Source: a virus
Length of the DNA stretch: 22,689 bases
Direction: 5' to 3' (one strand)
Virus record (IMG/VR): IMGVR_UViG_3300043811_000242
Coordinates: 1-22,689 of that record
A model generated the notes under the pieces. The model searched no databases. It had not been told where the DNA came from and worked only from the letters and a program-made list of their open reading frames with translations. Made by a program: the position numbers and the translations under genes. Of this stretch, positions 6,245 to 11,443 are shown in pieces. Every line of letters starts with the position of its first letter. Position 1 is the stretch's first letter.

Positions 6245-6723
6245 GGTGGACGGACAGTTACCAGGCGTCCCTCGCCGTCCCTGCGACGGGGGCCACCACG
6301 ACGATCGGCAAGCCGTTCGCGCTGCCCCAGCCGGTCGACAAGCTGGGGCTGATCCTCACGGCGGCCGGGCTCTCTTCTTCGACGCTCGACGTCTACGTCC
6401 AGGGGTCGTGGAACGAGGGCGACACCTGGTTCGACAGCATCGACATCGCCCAGATCGCCGGGGGTGCAGCTTCGGCGTCCGTGTTCTACGGGATCAACGA
6501 GCTGAACGGTTCTGGGACGGCGCCGACGGTCGGGACTGGGACGCCCACGTCGGCGAGCCCGGCGATCCCTGCGGGCATCTCGACGCCACCGCCGTGGGCG
6601 CCGCTCCTGCGACTCGTCACCGTGTCCGGGTCCGGGACGAACTCGGGGGGCGTCATGGTGAGCGTCCTGTTCGTGATCCAGAGGACAGCCGTGTCGGGGC
6701 CGGAGCTCTTCGGCGGGCACTGA
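6241..6723 (+). CDS. Probable virion-associated beta-rich protein
   Basis: The protein has 160 residues from GTG 6241, overlapping the previous stop by 4 bp (GTGA). The start reads MRWTDSYQASLAVPATGATTTIGKPF, followed by GLSSSTLDVYVQGSWNEGDTWFDSIDIAQI and a C-terminal LLRLVTVSGSGTNSGGVMVSVLFVIQR. It is a chain of short beta strands separated by Gly/Ser/Thr turns, as in jelly-roll decoration or fibre-base proteins. Coupling to 5582 suggests the two products work together in the particle. No family name can be given. Confidence 0.6.
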   Translation: MRWTDSYQASLAVPATGATTTIGKPFALPQPVDKLGLILTAAGLSSSTLDVYVQGSWNEGDTWFDSIDIAQIAGGAASASVFYGINELNGSGTAPTVGTGTPTSASPAIPAGISTPPPWAPLLRLVTVSGSGTNSGGVMVSVLFVIQRTAVSGPELFGGH

Positions 6724-6729
6724 GCGGCA

Positions 6730-6735
6730 TAGACC
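6730..6735 (+). promoter_or_regulatory. Leaderless-type -10 (TAGACC)
   Basis: TAGACC is followed by 7 nt and then GTG 6743. It is one of the weaker matches (ends in C). Confidence 0.35.
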
Positions 6736-6742
6736 GGGGACG

Positions 6743-6961
6743 GTGATGATCGGAGAGGCACACTTCCCCGGAGGGGGGCGGCCCTGCCAGTGGCGCTGCC
6801 TGAGCGGGTCGGACGCGTGCGACCGGGACGCGGCGGTCATGTCCTGGTCCGCGGTCCCATGGGCGCTCGTCGTCGCGGTGGCGGCGGGGCGCCTGGAGAA
6901 CTCCGGGTGCATGGTCGGCGTGCCCCTCTGCGCCGACCACTGGGGACGGAGGGCGTCGTGA
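6743..6961 (+). CDS. Hypothetical cysteine-containing protein
   Basis: The protein has 72 residues from GTG 6743. A second in-frame start, ATG 6746, is possible, but the hexamer spacing favours GTG. Cysteines occur as CQWRC, DAC and a C-terminal CMVGVPLCADHW, which could make a CxxxC...C...H metal site. A short hydrophobic stretch (AVPWALVVAVAAG) lies in the middle. The stop overlaps the next start as GTGA. No family is recognised. Confidence 0.5.
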   Translation: MMIGEAHFPGGGRPCQWRCLSGSDACDRDAAVMSWSAVPWALVVAVAAGRLENSGCMVGVPLCADHWGRRAS

Positions 6962-7155
6962 AGCTGGTCTGCGTCATCGACGAGAGCGGGAACACCCTCA
7001 GCGAGACCACCTACGTCGAAGTGCCTCGCGCGGGGGACCAGGTCGAGGTGCGGACGGTCATCGACGGGGAGATCTACACGGCCTTCTTCGTCGTGGCCTT
7101 CGCCCGCTGGTTCGAGGGCGCCGAGCAGGCGACTGTCGTGGTCCGGCCGATCTAG
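6958..7155 (+). CDS. Hypothetical small protein
   Basis: The protein has 65 residues from GTG 6958, overlapping the preceding TGA by 4 bp. The sequence KLVCVIDESGNTLSETTYVEVPRAGDQVEVRTVIDGEIYTAFFVVAFARWFEGAEQATVVVRPI looks like a compact five-strand beta protein. An upstream extension of the frame overlaps 6743-6961 and lacks coding character, so it is not used. No family is recognised. Its position suggests co-translation with the cysteine protein before it. Confidence 0.55.
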   Translation: MKLVCVIDESGNTLSETTYVEVPRAGDQVEVRTVIDGEIYTAFFVVAFARWFEGAEQATVVVRPI

Positions 7156-7158
7156 GGG

Positions 7159-7164
7159 TACCGT
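7159..7164 (+). promoter_or_regulatory. Leaderless-type -10 (TACCGT)
   Basis: TACCGT is followed by 7 nt and then GTG 7172. It lies just after the TAG stop at 7153-7155. No Shine-Dalgarno is visible. Confidence 0.5.
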
Positions 7165-7171
7165 CGCCCGG

Positions 7172-7561
7172 GTGAGCAATCCCCTGGACCAGGCGAGTGT
7201 CGAGGCCCTCCTCGCCCAGCTCGCGACGCGCACCGACTCCTTGACCTTCCGGGTGACGCAGTCGACGGGCACGAGGTACCGGTTCGCGTCCTCGCGGAAT
7301 GTCGCGGCTGCGGCGGCCGAGGCCCTGAAGCCGGGGGCGCTCGACACCCCGGTGCTCTTCATGTTCTCGACGCGGTACCGGAACGTGCCGTTCCGCGGGT
7401 GGCTCGTCTCCACGGCGGTGCACGCGACGGAGGCGACGGGGCTGCTCGCGTACGCGGCGCAGGCGGAGATGGACGCCTACGACCTCCGCTACCCGACGAG
7501 CGGTGAGGCGCTCGCGATCCCGACGGTCGCGCCGTACGGGAACACGTCCGGCATGCGCTGA
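7172..7561 (+). CDS. Hypothetical protein
   Basis: The protein has 129 residues from GTG 7172. The N-terminus is helical (LDQASVEALLAQLATRTD). A segment with TFRVTQSTGTRYRFASSRNVAAAAAEAL follows, and then a region rich in aromatic and Ala residues (LFMFSTRYRNVPFRGWLVSTAVHATEATGLLAYAAQAEMDAYDLRYPT). No motif is recognised. The stop TGA (7559-7561) is followed immediately by palindrome copy 3. It lies among small virion and accessory genes and might be structural, but nothing in the sequence proves that. Confidence 0.55.
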   Translation: MSNPLDQASVEALLAQLATRTDSLTFRVTQSTGTRYRFASSRNVAAAAAEALKPGALDTPVLFMFSTRYRNVPFRGWLVSTAVHATEATGLLAYAAQAEMDAYDLRYPTSGEALAIPTVAPYGNTSGMR

Positions 7562-7581
7562 GACGGCGCCCGGGCGCCGTC
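7562..7581. repeat. 20-bp perfect palindrome, copy 3
   Basis: Exact copy starting at the base after the TGA stop and ending 4 bp before TAGCCT. Its position fits a terminator for 7172-7561 or an operator over the next promoter. Confidence 0.9.
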
Positions 7582-7585
7582 GGAG

Positions 7586-7591
7586 TAGCCT
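7586..7591 (+). promoter_or_regulatory. Leaderless-type -10 (TAGCCT)
   Basis: TAGCCT is followed by 7 nt and then ATG 7599, directly downstream of palindrome copy 3. Confidence 0.5.
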
Positions 7592-7598
7592 GCGGGCC

Positions 7599-8027
7599 AT
7601 GTCGGACGAACAGAAGCCCGCCCCGGCTCCCCCGGTGAGCGCGATCGCGGCGTACGCGGCGAACCTCTGCCCGCACAAGCTGAACCCGCGCGCGTGCCTC
7701 AAGTGCTTCCACGTGAAGCCGGCGCCGCAGGCGCCCCAGAAGCCGCTCACACCGGCGCAGGCGAAGGCCGTCGACGTCCTCGCCGACATCCGAGCGCGCG
7801 CGATGCGGGAGCAGAAGCTGCCCGAGGTGCACATCGCGCAGGGCGAGGCGCCGAAGGCGGTGATCCCGGGCGGCACGACGCCGACGGCGAACATCCCGGC
7901 GCCCTTCTCGTACTCGAACGAGCGCGGGAGGCTGAACGCGCAGGGGATCTGGGAGCCGCCCCAGCGGCCGAGCATCATCGACCGCCTGCCGAGTCACCCG
8001 AACCCGGGCGGCGTGCCCCCGAAGTGA
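7599..8027 (+). CDS. Hypothetical protein with CPHK...ACLKCFH zinc-binding-like motif
   Basis: The protein has 142 residues from ATG 7599. An upstream extension of the frame crosses the palindrome and is rejected. After a Pro/Ala-rich start there is CPHKLNPRACLKCFH, a CxH...CxxCxH pattern likely to bind one zinc. A Pro/Ala-rich region and a C-terminus with WEPPQRPSIIDRLPSHPNPGGVPPK follow. The low-complexity proline-rich parts suggest an extended protein. No enzyme domain is visible. It resembles small phage proteins that carry a single CPH...C..C knuckle. Confidence 0.6.
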   Translation: MSDEQKPAPAPPVSAIAAYAANLCPHKLNPRACLKCFHVKPAPQAPQKPLTPAQAKAVDVLADIRARAMREQKLPEVHIAQGEAPKAVIPGGTTPTANIPAPFSYSNERGRLNAQGIWEPPQRPSIIDRLPSHPNPGGVPPK

Positions 8028-8048
8028 CCCGCGGCATCAGCTGAGGCC

Positions 8049-8447
8049 ATGCGGATCTACGTGTGCGGGGCGAGCGCGGAGGCGGCGGACGTCGCGGCCG
8101 ACGCCGAGAAGCTGGACGAGAGCGGCTGGACGATCACCTTCCGGTGGTGGAAGCCCTTCCTGGAGGGCAAGCACGTGCCGGGCAAGGACGCGAGCGTGAG
8201 CCGCGAGGAGCGGGTCCGCTACGCGCTGAAGGAGCTGGCGGCGATCCGGGAGGCCGACGTCGTGTGGCTCCGCTCCCCGGAGATGCCGACGACGGGCGCG
8301 TGGGTGGAGCTCGGGATGGCGATCGCGTCGGCCAAACACCTCGTCGTGAGCGGCGAGCACCGGCGCCGGACGATCTTCACGGAGCTGGCCCACGTGATCC
8401 TGCCGACGCACGAGCACGCGCTCGAGTACCTGACCTCGATGGTCTGA
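8049..8447 (+). CDS. Nucleoside 2-deoxyribosyltransferase-like protein
   Basis: The 132-residue protein has a Rossmann-like start, MRIYVCGASAEAADVA. The diagnostic part is ADVVWLRSPEMPTTGAWVELGMAIASAKHLVVSG, where Glu87 sits in the position of the catalytic glutamate of nucleoside deoxyribosyltransferases (the xxxGAxxElGxA pattern). The family exchanges bases on deoxynucleosides or cleaves nucleotide glycosidic bonds, and phages use such proteins in nucleotide salvage or base modification. The fold is also shared with DUF4406 and other SLOG-like sensors, so the substrate cannot be named. Upstream TCAGCT lacks the usual TA, and only a weak TGAGG precedes the ATG. Confidence 0.65.
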   Translation: MRIYVCGASAEAADVAADAEKLDESGWTITFRWWKPFLEGKHVPGKDASVSREERVRYALKELAAIREADVVWLRSPEMPTTGAWVELGMAIASAKHLVVSGEHRRRTIFTELAHVILPTHEHALEYLTSMV

Positions 8448-8499
8448 GCCCGGGGCTCGTGGCACGACGGGGCGGGCGCGTGAGAGGCTCGGCGCCACG

Positions 8500-8736
8500 A
8501 TGCTCCCCGAGTGCAAGAAGGCGAACGACCTGTCGGCTGCGGCGAAGAAGAGCGGCAGCTCCGACGACCACGCGGCCGCGGCGCGGGCGCACGATACGGC
8601 GACGAAGGCCGCCTTCAAGTCGGGCGACCCGGTCGCGGGGAAGGAGCACGCCAAGAAGGCGGCCAAGCACCGCGCCAAGGCGAAGGTCGGCAAGGTGCCG
8701 GTCCTCTCGACGTGGGCGCAGTCGCGGACGAAGTAG
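8500..8736 (+). CDS. Ala/Lys/His-rich helical protein with C-terminal WAxSR motif
   Basis: The 78-residue basic protein is almost entirely helical in appearance (KANDLSAAAKKSG, DDHAAAARAHDTATKAAFKSG, HAKKAAKHRAKAKVGK). It ends with VPVLSTWAQSRTK. The composition resembles histone H1-like or DNA-condensing proteins. It is clearly related to the next gene, with shared HAxAAxAH helices, a DPV turn and an LSxWAxSR end. No clear -10-like hexamer is found at the standard distance. Its stop TAG (8734-8736) begins the TAGGCC hexamer of the following gene. A nucleic-acid-binding or internal-virion role is inference from composition only. Confidence 0.55.
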   Translation: MLPECKKANDLSAAAKKSGSSDDHAAAARAHDTATKAAFKSGDPVAGKEHAKKAAKHRAKAKVGKVPVLSTWAQSRTK

Positions 8737-8739
8737 GCC
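8734..8739 (+). promoter_or_regulatory. Leaderless-type -10 overlapping a stop codon (TAGGCC)
   Basis: The stop TAG of 8500-8736 forms the first three bases of TAGGCC, which is followed by 8 nt and then GTG 8748. Confidence 0.35.
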
Positions 8740-8747
8740 CGGGGACC

Positions 8748-9074
8748 GTGGGCTTCGACCACGGCGCGCACCCGCGCGAGGAGCGGGGGACGTTCACGCT
8801 CGTGGGCGGGGACGGCCACGCGCGCGCGGCGTCGAAGCGGGCCCGCGCGGCGTCGAAGGCGGCCAAGGACGGGGGCTCGCACGCGAAGGCGGCGGAGGCC
8901 CACCGCGAGGCGCAGAGGGCGCACGAGCTGTCGGCGAAGAGGGCCGACCCGGTGAAGCGGACCGCGCACCTCGCGAGCGCGAGGACGCACGCCGCGGCGG
9001 CGAGGGACCACGAGAAGCGGGCGGAGGGGAGCGGTCCGCTCTCCCGCTGGGCGGAGTCCAGGGCGAGCCGCTAG
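8748..9074 (+). CDS. Ala/His/Arg-rich helical protein, paralogue of 8500-8736
   Basis: The 108-residue protein starts at GTG 8748; the frame is open farther upstream but overlaps 8500-8736. After a short polar start, it repeats Ala-rich helices (ARAASKRARAASKAAKDGG, HAKAAEAHREAQRAHELSAK, LASARTHAAAARDHEKRAEG). It ends GPLSRWAESRASR. The end matches LSTWAQSRTK of the previous gene, and the helices align around DPV, so this is a tandem duplication followed by divergence. It is strongly basic, so DNA binding or head-interior location is plausible but unproven. Its TAG stop begins the next hexamer TAGCGT. Confidence 0.55.
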   Translation: MGFDHGAHPREERGTFTLVGGDGHARAASKRARAASKAAKDGGSHAKAAEAHREAQRAHELSAKRADPVKRTAHLASARTHAAAARDHEKRAEGSGPLSRWAESRASR

Positions 9075-9077
9075 CGT
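9072..9077 (+). promoter_or_regulatory. -10-like hexamer overlapping a stop codon (TAGCGT)
   Basis: Stop TAG 9072-9074 is part of TAGCGT, followed by 10 nt and then GTG 9088. The spacing is longer than the usual 6-8, so the transcript may have a leader of 2-4 nt. Confidence 0.4.
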
Positions 9078-9087
9078 CGGCCCTGCC

Positions 9088-9351
9088 GTGAGCATCGACG
9101 TCCAGATCGTGGGAGCGCAGCGGGAGGCCCAGGACGCACTCGACGCGGTCGAGCACCAGGTGAGGGAGCTCGCGCACCGAGCCGGGGTCGCGCCCGAGGA
9201 CTACGAGGTGGCGCGCGCGCTGTTCGCGCGGAAGCTCGGGAAGGCGGTCGCGCGCGCGTCGGCGGGCAAGGGCGGGACGGTGAAGCTCTCGCACTACCGA
9301 CGGTGGTGGGAGGGGTACGCGGCGGGCCTCCGGGCGGGGAGGGGGTCTTGA
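9088..9351 (+). CDS. Hypothetical helical protein
   Basis: The protein has 87 residues from GTG 9088 and is mostly helical: AQREAQDALDAVEHQVRELAHRAG, EDYEVARALFARKLGKAVARAS. Its C-terminus is tryptophan- and arginine-rich (HYRRWWEGYAAGLRAGRGS). The stop overlaps the next start as TTGA. There is no family match, but the coupled ParB-like gene suggests a shared process. Third positions are G/C-rich. Confidence 0.55.
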   Translation: MSIDVQIVGAQREAQDALDAVEHQVRELAHRAGVAPEDYEVARALFARKLGKAVARASAGKGGTVKLSHYRRWWEGYAAGLRAGRGS

Positions 9352-9815
9352 GCCTGGCGACGTGGGCGAGCGGCAAGCGGGACGACCGCGTGGCCGAGGC
9401 GAAGGCGCGGCTGAAGACGCTGAAGCCGTGGAAGAAGGACCCGGCGACGGGCCTCACGCGCGTGCGCCACCCGTTCCCGGTGGGTGACCGGGACACGTAC
9501 CGGCAGGGCTACACGACCAAGGAGATCAAGGCGCTCATCGAGAAGGCGCCGATCAAGAAGGTCCCGATCAAGGATCTCACGGCGATCCAGCACTCGGTGA
9601 TCCCGGGGCGCGTGGCGCAGTACATCGACGACCCGCGGCTGCTCGAGCGCGGAGCTCGGAAGGAGCACGGCGGGCTCGTCGACCGCCCGATCGTCATCGA
9701 GAGGGGCGGTAAGAAGTGGCTCTACGACGGCCACCACCGCGCGACGGCTGCGGCCCTGCTCGACGCCCCCGAGATCGACGCGCGATACGTGACGCTCAAC
9801 GACAAGGAGAAGTGA
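9348..9815 (+). CDS. ParB/sulfiredoxin-fold domain protein
   Basis: The protein has 155 residues from TTG 9348, overlapping the preceding TGA by 4 bp and preceded by the purine run GGGGAGGGGG. The N-terminus is SLATWASGKRDD, which echoes the LSxWAxSR ends of the two earlier proteins. Residues about 73-150 contain VPIKDLTAIQHSV, GLVDRPIVIERGGKKWLYDGHHRATAAALL and IDARYVTL. The DGHHRATAA box (127-135) is the hallmark of ParB-like domains (GxHRxxA), which bind nucleotides and in some phage proteins act as nucleases or kinases. Such domains occur next to phage head morphogenesis proteins. The exact activity cannot be told. Confidence 0.7.
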   Translation: MSLATWASGKRDDRVAEAKARLKTLKPWKKDPATGLTRVRHPFPVGDRDTYRQGYTTKEIKALIEKAPIKKVPIKDLTAIQHSVIPGRVAQYIDDPRLLERGARKEHGGLVDRPIVIERGGKKWLYDGHHRATAAALLDAPEIDARYVTLNDKEK

Positions 9816-9818
9816 CCC

Positions 9819-10052
9819 ATGCACGAGTCCAGGAGCTACACGCCGACTCCCACGAGCATCCCGCTGCCGGACCTCCGGCCCACGGTGCCGGCGCCTCCCC
9901 CCGTCTTCGCCGACGCGGAGGAGGGCGACGAACCGCCGCCCCTGAGCCCCCTGGACCTCGTCGCCATCGGTGCCAACGAGCTCGACCTGTCGACCCCGGA
10001 GGCCGGGTTCCTCGTCGACCTGCTCGCGGTGGGGGAAGAGGACGACCTGTAG
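9819..10052 (+). CDS. Acidic proline-rich protein with repeated DLxAxG motif
   Basis: The 77-residue protein starts at ATG 9819 with AAGGAG about 9 nt upstream. The first half is Pro/Thr/Ser-rich and extended. The second half is acidic and carries two similar peptides, LDLVAIGANELDL and VDLLAVGEEDDL, the latter forming the C-terminus. The same peptide ends the next gene (VDLVAVGEEE). It is probably an unstructured protein with short binding motifs, by composition. The partner is unknown. The TAG stop is followed by an unusually AT-rich 40 bp that contains a promoter. Confidence 0.6.
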   Translation: MHESRSYTPTPTSIPLPDLRPTVPAPPPVFADAEEGDEPPPLSPLDLVAIGANELDLSTPEAGFLVDLLAVGEEDDL

Positions 10053-10077
10053 GGCGCGCGGGGCGGGCGATTATCGC

Positions 10078-10105
10078 TTGCAAGGATGTAATCGGTAGCT
10101 AGTAT
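10078..10105 (+). promoter_or_regulatory. Sigma70-type promoter TTGCAA-16-TAGTAT
   Basis: TTGCAA (10078-10083) and TAGTAT (10100-10105) are separated by 16 bp in an AT-rich island that stands out from the GC-rich surroundings. TAGTAT ends 7 nt before ATG 10113, so the transcript would be leaderless. It is the best non-capsid match to a bacterial housekeeping promoter in the window. Confidence 0.6.
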
Positions 10106-10112
10106 GAGGGGC

Positions 10113-10232
10113 ATGACGAACTGCTCCTGCGACGCCGAGAAGGTCTGCCCGTACAGCCCGACGATCCCGGTCCCGCCGCCCTCCGAGGAGGGCTTCGACG
10201 TCGACCTCGTCGCGGTCGGCGAGGAGGAGTGA
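10113..10232 (+). CDS. 39-residue acidic protein sharing C-terminal motif
   Basis: ATG 10113 lies 7 nt after TAGTAT. The sequence begins MTNCSCDAEKVCPYSPTIPVPPP and ends EEGFDVDLVAVGEEE. The N-terminal CxC...C could bind a metal or form a disulfide. The C-terminal GFDVDLVAVGEE matches GFLVDLLAVGEE of the preceding gene, so the two are partial paralogues. The stop overlaps the next start as GTGA. It is short, but the strong promoter, codon bias and shared tail support it. Confidence 0.6.
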   Translation: MTNCSCDAEKVCPYSPTIPVPPPSEEGFDVDLVAVGEEE

Positions 10233-10477
10233 AGGTGGACGTCCAGATCAACGTGCGCGTCCGCCGGACGCAGGCGGGATCGGAGATGACCGTGTTCGTC
10301 GGCCGCGTGGAGCTCCAGGTCTCCGGCGAGTGGGCGGGGTCGACGGGCGGGTGGCGCCCGGTGTTCGGGGCGGCGGAGGCCTCCACGTTCGACACGGCGG
10401 CCGAGGCGACCGCGTTCGCCGAGGACTTCCTGCAGGACGCCGACGACTGGCGCGTCGTCGTCTGGGGGGAGCCGTGA
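10229..10477 (+). CDS. Hypothetical protein
   Basis: The protein has 82 residues from GTG 10229, overlapping the preceding TGA by 4 bp. It looks like an alpha/beta protein: KVDVQINVRVRRTQAGSEMTVFVGRVELQVSGEW, then FGAAEASTFDTAAEATAFAEDFLQDADDWRVVVWGEP. The latter part (strand-helix-strand with ATAFAEDFLQ) is common in small phage proteins, but I cannot name a family. The TGA overlaps ATG of the next gene (TGATG), making a run of coupled genes from 10113 to 11427. Confidence 0.55.
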   Translation: MKVDVQINVRVRRTQAGSEMTVFVGRVELQVSGEWAGSTGGWRPVFGAAEASTFDTAAEATAFAEDFLQDADDWRVVVWGEP

Positions 10478-10683
10478 TGGGCGGCAAGCTGCTCGCCCAG
10501 CTCTCGTGGGTGGCCCTCAGGGACGCCGAGGCGGTCGATGACCCCTACGCCTGGCCGCGCCGCGAGCTGACCCCCGAGGAGCGGCTCGAGGTCGACCGCC
10601 TGCGGACCCTGAGCGCGCGACTCTGGTACCGGGCGGCGGAGCGGGGGTGGGGTTCGGCGGGGCTCGAGGAGGCGTTTCAATGA
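10477..10683 (+). CDS. Hypothetical small helical protein
   Basis: The protein has 68 residues from ATG 10477 (TGATG junction). Sequence features are GKLLAQLSWVALRDAEAV, PYAWPRRELTPEERLEVDRLRTLSARLWYRAAERGWGSAGLEEAF. It appears to be two helices with a charged TPEERLEVDRLR segment and several tryptophans. The stop overlaps the next ATG as ATGA. No motif is recognised. Confidence 0.5.
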   Translation: MGGKLLAQLSWVALRDAEAVDDPYAWPRRELTPEERLEVDRLRTLSARLWYRAAERGWGSAGLEEAFQ

Positions 10684-10775
10684 CGGGGCCGGCCTACTGG
10701 TTCGGGCTCCTCGCGGTGCAGTCGGCGGCGTGCATGCTCCTCGTCGGCGCCCTCCTGTACTCGGCGCTCCCGTGA
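10680..10775 (+). CDS. 31-residue single-pass membrane peptide
   Basis: ATG 10680 overlaps the previous TGA by 4 bp. The product, MTGPAYWFGLLAVQSAACML followed by LVGALLYSALP, is a single hydrophobic helix. It is shorter than most gene finders accept. The downstream GTG at 10772 overlaps its stop as GTGA, so it sits between two coupled genes, which supports translation. The role is unknown; it could be a membrane-active peptide. Confidence 0.45.
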   Translation: MTGPAYWFGLLAVQSAACMLLVGALLYSALP

Positions 10776-11029
10776 GCTACTCGGGCGAGTTCCGGGGCCT
10801 GGCGGAGGCGGTGCGCGTCCACGTCGCGGACCTCGTCGCGGAGGAGACGGCGCTCGTCGAGCGGCTCTTCCTGGCGTACCCGTGGGCGACGCACGCGGTG
10901 AGCACGTACACCCACGAGTGGGGCTCCCAGCCGAGGATCCGGATCGACGCCCGCGCTTACGGGTCGATGCCGGCGGAGTTGCTGAGGGGGGCGCGACTCT
11001 GGGGGCGGAAGGTACCGTCCGAGGCGTGA
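10772..11029 (+). CDS. Hypothetical protein
   Basis: The protein has 85 residues from GTG 10772 (GTGA overlap). It is helical in the first half (FRGLAEAVRVHVADLVAEETALVERLFLAYPWATHAVSTYTHEW) and basic later (RIRIDARAYGSMPAELLRGARLWGRKVPSEA). An upstream extension would overlap the membrane peptide and is rejected. Its stop TGA (11027-11029) overlaps GTG 11026 of the next gene. No family is recognised. Confidence 0.55.
   Translation: MSYSGEFRGLAEAVRVHVADLVAEETALVERLFLAYPWATHAVSTYTHEWGSQPRIRIDARAYGSMPAELLRGARLWGRKVPSEA
11013..11018 (+). promoter_or_regulatory. Leaderless-type -10 inside upstream gene (TACCGT)
   Basis: TACCGT is followed by 7 nt and then GTG 11026. It lies inside the 3' end of 10772-11029, so the downstream gene has both a GTGA coupling and its own possible promoter. 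Confidence 0.45.
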
Positions 11030-11427
11030 AGACGGCGACCACGAACACGGCCCGGCAGATGTCCCGAGGGGACACGCTGCAGCTCGCGATCCAGGTGCTC
11101 CAGGACAACGGCGCACCCCAGAACCTCACCGGCTTCACGGTCTGGTTCACCGCGAAGTACACGGTCTACGACGCGGACCTCCGCTCGGTCTTCGCGCTCG
11201 ACAACATCAGCCCCGGGGGCAACGGGGGGGTCGTCCTCACGTTCCCCACGATCGGCGAGTTCACTGTGACCGGCCCGGCGGTGGCGACACAGGGCTTCCC
11301 CGACGGGGTGGTCACGCTCGTCTACGACGTTCAGGTCGAGGACGCCTCGGGGAACCTCACGACGGTGGAGACGGGGACGCTCGCCGTGAACCCGGACGTG
11401 ACCCGGAGCATCTCCGGCCCGGCATGA
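11026..11427 (+). CDS. Probable virion protein with immunoglobulin-like or BppU-N-like fold
   Basis: The protein has 133 residues from GTG 11026. After MKTATTNTARQM comes SRGDTLQLAIQVLQDNGAPQNLTGFTVWFTAKYTVYD, then FPTIGEFTVTGPAVATQGFPDGVVTLVYDVQVEDASGNLTTVETGTLAVNPDVT. The GDTLxLxIxVxxxNGxPxxLTG pattern is characteristic of the N-terminal beta domain of phage baseplate and fibre proteins such as BppU. It is beta throughout. This protein alone has no receptor-binding part, so it may be an adaptor or a minor structural protein. Confidence 0.6.
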   Translation: MKTATTNTARQMSRGDTLQLAIQVLQDNGAPQNLTGFTVWFTAKYTVYDADLRSVFALDNISPGGNGGVVLTFPTIGEFTVTGPAVATQGFPDGVVTLVYDVQVEDASGNLTTVETGTLAVNPDVTRSISGPA

Positions 11428-11429
11428 AG

Positions 11430-11435
11430 TAGCTT
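11430..11435 (+). promoter_or_regulatory. Leaderless-type -10 (TAGCTT)
   Basis: TAGCTT is followed by 8 nt and then ATG 11444. No Shine-Dalgarno is visible. Confidence 0.45.
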
Positions 11436-11443
11436 CCTCACCC

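Noticed and set aside
7503-7598. Upstream extension of the 7599 gene
   Set aside because: The added residues are an Arg-rich shadow of 7172-7561 and cross the palindrome.
8037-9095. 352-codon reverse frame across 8049-9074
   Set aside because: It covers three forward genes with starts, junctions and motifs, and its translation is low-complexity Arg-rich.
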